DNA of 64,000 nucleotides from an uncultured Lentibacter sp. GTDB taxonomy: Bacteria > Pseudomonadota > Alphaproteobacteria > Rhodobacterales > Rhodobacteraceae. The notes under the pieces are model-generated. The model was not told the origin of the DNA. It saw nothing but the letters and a program-made list of their open reading frames with translations, and searched no databases. Each line of letters opens with the position of its first letter. Position 1 is the first letter of the stretch. The stretch is taken from positions 1-64,000 of the forward strand of contig CANMGT010000002.1 of NCBI GenBank assembly GCA_947497495.1, in the 5' to 3' direction. The translations under genes were made by a program, and so were the position numbers. Of this stretch, positions 59,244-64,000 are shown piece after piece.

Positions 59244-61663
59244 CCTACCACTCGAGGTTTTTGCTGCTGTGTCTCGCGGCTTTTTTTGCGCTGGCGATGG
59301 CGGTTAGCCCCGTGCAGGCGCAGACGGCCACTGGCCCTGACTATGACGCCTGGAACCTCATGGCGACACGCATTGAAACGGCTGTAGAAGCTGACCTGGC
59401 GTCAGACACTGTGCTGCAAAACCTGCGCAGTGATCTCAACGATTGGCGCGCCCGGTTCGCAACCGCAAGCGAGGCCAACGCCCGCACCATTGCGACGGTG
59501 CAAGCCCAGATATCAGCCTTGGGCGCGGTGCCCGAGAGCGGCGTGGAACCAGAAGAGACCGCCCTTCAGCGAAAAGAGCTGACGGCACGTCTGGCCGAGT
59601 TGAGCGCGCCGATAAAACGCGCCGAAGTGGCCCAGAGCCGCGCCGATATCTTGATCGCCGAGATCGACAGTATTTTGCTTAACAGACAGGCCACAGCGCT
59701 GATGGAACGCGGGCAAACCCCGTTGAACCCCGCCCTTTGGGGCAAGGCCTGGGCCTCGCTGAGCGGCTCTCTTGCCAACACCCGCAGCGAGATCACCACA
59801 GGCTGGGCCAACCCGCGCCAGAAGGAGGCGTTCCAGAAAAACCTGCCGCAGTTCCTTGTGCTGTTCATACTGGGTTTTGTGCTGATCTTCTTTGGCCGCC
59901 GATTGATCATGGCAATCGGCGACCGCTTCATCAGTGAGCGCAGCACGGCGCGCTCGTGGCTGTTGGCTTTCGTTCTGTCGCTCGGGCAGCTTGTCTTGCC
60001 GTTGATCGGCCTCAGGCTGCTGGTCAGCGGGATCAACAGCACCGAGCTGGTCGGGCTCAGGCTTGATCCACTGCTCAATGCGATGCTTGATGGCGGCGCT
60101 TTCCTGATCGCAACGCTTTGGATCGCCGGGTTTGTTTTCTCCTCGAAATACGAAACCCTGCGTCGCTTCGAGCTGCCAGAACAGCAGCTTGTGAACACCC
60201 GCCGCGTTGTGGGCTTTCTGGGCCTCACCGTTCTGATCAGCTACGTGCTGGACGCTTTCGCAACCTTTGACAGATGGTCAGAGGCGGTGAGAAGCGTGGT
60301 CTATTTCCCGCTGATCCTGTTCGGCGGGCTGCTGTTGTGGCGCCTTGGGCGTGCTCTGCGCACCCACGCCAGACAGGTTGCGGCCAATGCCGAAGCCACT
60401 GACTTGCCGCGTTACGGCGACAGGATGTATGGCCTACTGGGGCGCGCGCTGATTGTCGTTGCGTTTGTGGGGCCGATACTGGCCGCCTTGGGCTATCTCT
60501 TCGCGGCGCATATGCTGATTTTGCGAAGCATCGAAACGCTGATGCTGCTTGCGTTGGTGATTGTCGCGCAACGGGTTATCGCTGAGATATGGGTCGCGTT
60601 CCGGCGCGGCAACCCCGAGGCGCGCGATGGGCTGGCGCCCACGCTTGCTGGCTTTGGTGTGATGCTTGCCGCGGTGCCCGAATTCTTGTCGATCTGGGGT
60701 GTTTCGGATGCCCGCATTGCCGAATTCTGGACACGCGCTGGCGAAGGCGTCACCATCGGCGACACGCGTATTTCAGCAGGGGCTTTTCTGACATTCGCGA
60801 TCGTGTTTGTTGTTGGCTATATGCTGACACGGCTCATTCAGGGCGCTTTGAAGAACACGGTTCTGCCGAAGACGAAGATGGACCAAGGCGGGCAGAACGC
60901 GCTGGTTTCGGGGCTTGGCTATGTCGGGATATTCCTCGCCGCTCTGGCCGCAATCACCAGCGCGGGCATTGACCTCAGCTCGCTGGCGATCGTCGCGGGG
61001 GCACTGTCTGTCGGGATCGGCTTTGGCCTTCAGAACATCGTCTCGAACTTCGTATCGGGCGTTATCTTGCTGATTGAACGGCCGATTTCGGAAGGCGACT
61101 GGATCGAAGTGAGCGGCACCCACGGTGTTGTGCAGGACATCTCGGTGCGCTCGACGCGCATCCAGACGTTTGACCGCTCGGATGTGATCTTGCCAAATGC
61201 CGATCTGATCAGCGGGAAAGTCACGAACTACACCCGCGGCAACACGGTTGGCCGTGTGATCGTGCCTGTCGGTGTGGCCTATGGCAACGACACCCGCAAA
61301 GTCGAGCGCATTCTGTTGGAAATCGCGGAGGCGCATCCGATGGTTCTGATGAACCCTGCGCCAAATGTTGTATTTCAGGGTTTTGGCGCTGACAGCCTTG
61401 ATTTCGAGATCAGGGCGATCTTGCGCGACGTGAACTTTGTCATGTCCGTCCGTTCGGATATGAACCACGAGATTGCGGCGCGCTTCGTCGCAGAGGGGAT
61501 CGAGATCCCGTTTGCACAGCGCGATATCTGGATCAGAAACCCCGAGGCTTTGACTTCGTCAGGGAGCGCCCAAAACACGACAGCCCCGAGCGGGCCGATT
61601 GTGAAAGATCTTGAAGACGACATTTCAAACGGCCCAAGTGAGGGCGACGGAGACGACATATGA
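59240..61663 (+). CDS. MscS-family mechanosensitive channel with DUF3772 domain
   Basis: An 807-residue protein. A Sec signal peptide ends at PVQAQTAT (residue 28). A periplasmic DUF3772-type helical region follows (about 30-190), then several membrane helices, and the MscS core near residues 560-760: GALSVGIGFGLQNIVSNFVSG (pore helix, in pieces), ERPISEGDWIEV and SVRSTRIQTFDRSDVILPN. It releases solutes under osmotic stress. The C-terminus is acidic. It overlaps cysK and the next gene by four bases, so all three are coupled. Confidence 0.9.
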   Translation: MTYHSRFLLLCLAAFFALAMAVSPVQAQTATGPDYDAWNLMATRIETAVEADLASDTVLQNLRSDLNDWRARFATASEANARTIATVQAQISALGAVPESGVEPEETALQRKELTARLAELSAPIKRAEVAQSRADILIAEIDSILLNRQATALMERGQTPLNPALWGKAWASLSGSLANTRSEITTGWANPRQKEAFQKNLPQFLVLFILGFVLIFFGRRLIMAIGDRFISERSTARSWLLAFVLSLGQLVLPLIGLRLLVSGINSTELVGLRLDPLLNAMLDGGAFLIATLWIAGFVFSSKYETLRRFELPEQQLVNTRRVVGFLGLTVLISYVLDAFATFDRWSEAVRSVVYFPLILFGGLLLWRLGRALRTHARQVAANAEATDLPRYGDRMYGLLGRALIVVAFVGPILAALGYLFAAHMLILRSIETLMLLALVIVAQRVIAEIWVAFRRGNPEARDGLAPTLAGFGVMLAAVPEFLSIWGVSDARIAEFWTRAGEGVTIGDTRISAGAFLTFAIVFVVGYMLTRLIQGALKNTVLPKTKMDQGGQNALVSGLGYVGIFLAALAAITSAGIDLSSLAIVAGALSVGIGFGLQNIVSNFVSGVILLIERPISEGDWIEVSGTHGVVQDISVRSTRIQTFDRSDVILPNADLISGKVTNYTRGNTVGRVIVPVGVAYGNDTRKVERILLEIAEAHPMVLMNPAPNVVFQGFGADSLDFEIRAILRDVNFVMSVRSDMNHEIAARFVAEGIEIPFAQRDIWIRNPEALTSSGSAQNTTAPSGPIVKDLEDDISNGPSEGDGDDI

Positions 61664-62379
61664 GTGAACAGGTGTTTCTCAACGCGCCGTATTTGCGCGA
61701 GCTGGCAGCAGAGGTGATCGCCCATACGCCCGAGGGTGGCGTGGTGCTTGACCGGACGATCTTTTATGCGACGGGGGGCGGCCAACCCGGCGACAGCGGT
61801 TATATCAGCTGGGACGGCAAAGACCTCGACATCGCGACAACCGTGAAGGGCGAGGGCGACCAGATTGTGCTGGTTCCCGCTGCGCCAGTTGCGTTGCCCG
61901 AAGTCGGGGTGAAGCTCACGCAACATCTCAATTGGGAGCGCCGCCACCGCCACATGCGCGTGCATACGGCGCTGCATTTGCTCTCGGTCGTGCTGCCTTT
62001 GCCTGTCACCGGCGGGCAGATCGGCTCCGAGAAGGGGCGGCTTGACTTCTTGATGCCCGAGGCGCCTGACAACAAGGAGGCCGTTGAAGAGGCCCTCAAC
62101 GAGTTGATCGATCGCGACTTGCCTGTGACCGAGAGCTGGATCACCGAGGATGAGCTTGATGCGAACCCGAGCCTTGTGAAGACAATGTCGGTGCAGCCGC
62201 CACGCGGCAAAGGCACGATCCGGCTGGTGCGCATCGGCGAGGGGATTGATCAGGTTGACCTGCAACCCTGTGGCGGCACCCATGTTGCGCGCACCTCCGA
62301 GATCGGCGCTGTCCGGATTGGCAAGGTGGAGAACAAAGGCAAGCAGAACCGCCGTGTAAACCTGCACCTCGACAACTGA
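61660..62379 (+). CDS. Alanyl-tRNA editing protein (AlaX-type)
   Basis: The 239-residue protein is a free-standing editing domain of alanyl-tRNA synthetase that hydrolyses Ser- or Gly-tRNA-Ala. Zinc ligands are His102 and His106 (HTALHLL) and Cys204 and His208 (CGGTHV). The N-terminal TIFYATGGGQPGDSG matches the catalytic loop of AlaX. It overlaps the MscS gene by four bases. A cysteine-synthase, channel and editing protein in one transcript is hard to explain metabolically. Confidence 0.9.
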   Translation: MSEQVFLNAPYLRELAAEVIAHTPEGGVVLDRTIFYATGGGQPGDSGYISWDGKDLDIATTVKGEGDQIVLVPAAPVALPEVGVKLTQHLNWERRHRHMRVHTALHLLSVVLPLPVTGGQIGSEKGRLDFLMPEAPDNKEAVEEALNELIDRDLPVTESWITEDELDANPSLVKTMSVQPPRGKGTIRLVRIGEGIDQVDLQPCGGTHVARTSEIGAVRIGKVENKGKQNRRVNLHLDN

Positions 62380-62421
62380 TCTGCGCCTTCATCTGCGCGC
62401 GCCTTCGGGCGATATGACACA

Positions 62422-62450
62422 TTCCACCTTTCCGATATGGGGCCTATAAT
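62422..62450 (+). promoter_or_regulatory. Promoter candidate for the final gene
   Basis: A perfect TATAAT (62445-62450) lies 17 bases after TTCCAC (62422-62427). It is 25 bases before the ATG of the secreted protein at 62475, whose AAGGGGG ribosome site lies between. The -35 box is weak. Confidence 0.45.
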
Positions 62451-62474
62451 TGCCGTGTTGAAGGGGGAATACAC

Positions 62475-64000
62475 ATGGACAAAACGCAACCTAAAACGCT
62501 TAAAGCGAGCCTGCTTGGGGCCATCGTATTGAGCTTGTCATTGGGCGCCCAGACTGGACGTGCCGAGGGCTGGGCCGACATCACCATATTGGACCGCGCC
62601 AACCGTGACGTTATGAACCCCTGTCATGCCTATCGCGGATATCTTGAGAACGCGGGCGATGACAATGCTTTCACAGGCTCGTTCAAGCAGTTGTGCGAGA
62701 CAGTCGGCGAGCACATCATAACGCGTGAATGCGTTGACTACTTCATACAGCGCAGGCCCGGGCGCGCCTTTGCGGCAAGCGAGGCAACAGTTGCCAAGCT
62801 CGCGGCCGAGTGTGACGCCACGATGCCCGGCGTTATCGCCGTGGTCGACAGCACAGCAGGTGGCCCCGACGCGGCCATGGTTGTTGAGCCGATGGACATG
62901 ATGGAGTGCGGCGAAGGCATGGCCGAGTGCCGCGAGCCGGACTTTGACACCGCAACAGAGCCTGTCGCGCCGGAAGATGATCCGCATACCGACGACCATA
63001 ATGTCGACGTGCCAGAGCCGGAAGCCCCCCAAGCTAAGGCCGAAAACCCTGCGATGGAACTGGCGTTCTGGAACTCCATCAAGGACAGCGCCAACCCTGT
63101 GTTGTTTCAAGCCTATCTCGACAAATTTACAGACGGGGTGTTTGCACCGATCGCCCGAGAAATGATCAAGACCCTGTCGGCACCACAGGCTGACACCTCT
63201 GTGGCCCCCGTGGCACCAGCACAAGCGCCGAAACCTGCCCAGTCTTCTGCCCCGACTGCACCTGCGCAGCTTTCGCCCGAGCAGTTGTTTGAGCAGGGTC
63301 AGAATATCCTCCAGCAGGCGTTTAGTAAGCCCGTCGCCGTGTGGAACCGCGAAATTCGCCCTGCTGTGCCGTTGTTTGAGAAAGCTTCCAAGGCGGGGCA
63401 CGCTCCGTCGTGGTATGTGCTTGGCGAACTCTATGAAAACGGCAACGGCGTCGCTAAGTCGAATGACACAGCCCTGCGCCACTATCTGCGCGCTGGTGAT
63501 CTGGGCAATCACGAAGGCTATGCGCGCGCCTTGCTTGTGCAAGACCAGCTTGGCCGCAATGTCGCCTTCGTGCGCACGTTTCTCAAGCTCTACGGCGTCA
63601 ATGACACGTTGGCGATTGACAGGTTGGGTGATTATTCCCGCAAAGCCTCGATCTGGCTTCAGCGCGATTTGAAGACCAAGGGCTACTACCACGGGGCGCT
63701 TGATGGCGACTTCGGAAGCAACAGCCAGACCGCGCTGCGCGCCTTTGTGAACGGGTTTCCGCCGCCGCCTAAACCTGCGGCAAAACCCAAAGTTGTCGCG
63801 ACGGCCACGATCGCCGCGCAGCTTCAGCGGCAACTCAAAAGAGTAGGCTGCTACCAAGGCGCGATCGACGGCCAATGGGGGACAGGCTCAAAGCAGGCAC
63901 TGCGCAATTTCAACATGTGGGGGCCAAACACAGGCACCACAGATCCGACAGCCGCAGCGCTCAGGATTGTAAAAAATGCCAAGGCGCCCGTCTGCGGCGT
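62475..64000 (+). CDS. Secreted protein with Sel1-like and peptidoglycan-binding-like repeats, cut by window end
   Basis: The frame is open from the ATG at 62475 to the end of the window (508 codons), so the gene continues beyond. The signal peptide runs to about residue 31 (ASLLGAIVLSLSLGAQTGRAEG in pieces). An acidic and Pro-rich middle part contains FWNSIKDSANPVLFQAYLDKF (in pieces), a motif shared by many caspase-like or Sel1 proteins. Sel1/TPR-like helices follow near residues 300-370. Two peptidoglycan-binding-like units come next, LKTKGYYHGALDGDFGSNSQ and LKRVGCYQGAIDGQWGTGSK. Function unknown. The minus-strand frame over the same bases is a shadow. Confidence 0.8.
   Translation, partial: MDKTQPKTLKASLLGAIVLSLSLGAQTGRAEGWADITILDRANRDVMNPCHAYRGYLENAGDDNAFTGSFKQLCETVGEHIITRECVDYFIQRRPGRAFAASEATVAKLAAECDATMPGVIAVVDSTAGGPDAAMVVEPMDMMECGEGMAECREPDFDTATEPVAPEDDPHTDDHNVDVPEPEAPQAKAENPAMELAFWNSIKDSANPVLFQAYLDKFTDGVFAPIAREMIKTLSAPQADTSVAPVAPAQAPKPAQSSAPTAPAQLSPEQLFEQGQNILQQAFSKPVAVWNREIRPAVPLFEKASKAGHAPSWYVLGELYENGNGVAKSNDTALRHYLRAGDLGNHEGYARALLVQDQLGRNVAFVRTFLKLYGVNDTLAIDRLGDYSRKASIWLQRDLKTKGYYHGALDGDFGSNSQTALRAFVNGFPPPPKPAAKPKVVATATIAAQLQRQLKRVGCYQGAIDGQWGTGSKQALRNFNMWGPNTGTTDPTAAALRIVKNAKAPVCG

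Noticed and set aside
62538..63875. Minus-strand open frame of 445 codons
   Set aside because: It is the antisense shadow of the secreted plus-strand protein, which has a signal peptide, promoter, ribosome site and domain repeats; the antisense product is Arg/His-rich and low in structure.

Overview
The window looks like a chromosomal segment of a marine alphaproteobacterium of the order Rhodobacterales (Roseobacter group). Pointers are the block DUF177-rpmF-plsX-fabH-ihfA-MerR, the fumC-DUF4169-ribbon-helix-helix operon, a permuted two-piece ssrA whose tag reads ANDNRAPMAMAA, the trgA-trgB-cysK block known from Rhodobacter sphaeroides, the DMSP pair dmdA-acuI, and GC-rich codon use. There are no phages, insertion sequences, CRISPR arrays or rRNA operons; most of the window is core genome in compact operons.

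Layout. 1-1025: 5' part of a repeat-bearing SGNH-like protein leaving the window on the minus strand, then tRNA-Pro(GGG). 1.3-5.6 kb (minus): MerR regulator, ihfA, fabH, plsX, rpmF, DUF177. 5.7-8.8 kb (plus): bamE, an ornithine-lipid acyltransferase (olsB) and an ABC-F ATPase. 8.8-13.5 kb: two unrelated short repeat elements, an SDR dehydrogenase, an AbrB-type membrane protein, a PAP2 protein with a small membrane partner, a YiiX-like permuted papain-fold protein and a CAU-anticodon tRNA. 13.6-17.5 kb: purMN, rnd, a lipoprotein, sufE. 17.6-22.6 kb (minus): a corrinoid methyl-transfer cluster (DUF1638, MtbC-like, betaine/homocysteine methyltransferase), mprF, and the F1-ATPase inhibitor family DUF1476. 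22.8-32 kb (plus): purCSQ, dctBD, an unknown membrane protein, rne with a long structured leader. 31.9-35.6 kb: tusA-like, ccdA, a membrane alpha/beta hydrolase fused by overlap to a cytochrome P450. 35.6-40.4 kb (minus): fumC operon with three small genes, sspB, chrBA. 40.6-44.2 kb: SnoaL-like gene, ssrA (minus), dmdA-acuI, HIT protein. 44.2-51.4 kb: a complete branched-chain-type ABC importer with an acyl-CoA ligase inside the operon. 51.5-53.4 kb: a BCCT transporter. 53.7-64 kb (plus): class V aminotransferase, photolyase, trgA, trgB, cysK, MscS channel, AlaX editing protein and a 3'-truncated secreted protein with peptidoglycan-binding-like repeats.

How they fit together. Two themes stand out. 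One is one-carbon and sulfur metabolism: DmdA turns DMSP into methylmercaptopropionate and 5-methyl-THF, AcuI detoxifies acryloyl-CoA, a BCCT carrier could import DMSP or betaine, and the split homocysteine methyltransferase/corrinoid pair could spend methyl groups on methionine; cysK, sufE and tusA-like genes handle sulfur. The other is envelope lipid and membrane biology: plsX/fabH, olsB, mprF, PAP2, bamE and MscS. The genes most easily missed are the noncoding ssrA, the 58-residue DUF4169 gene, and the two large genes cut by the window edges. The most unusual sequence signals are two families of short dispersed intergenic repeats, one made of tandem perfect palindromes with symmetric compensatory changes and one a 54-nt element enclosed in copy-specific inverted repeats.
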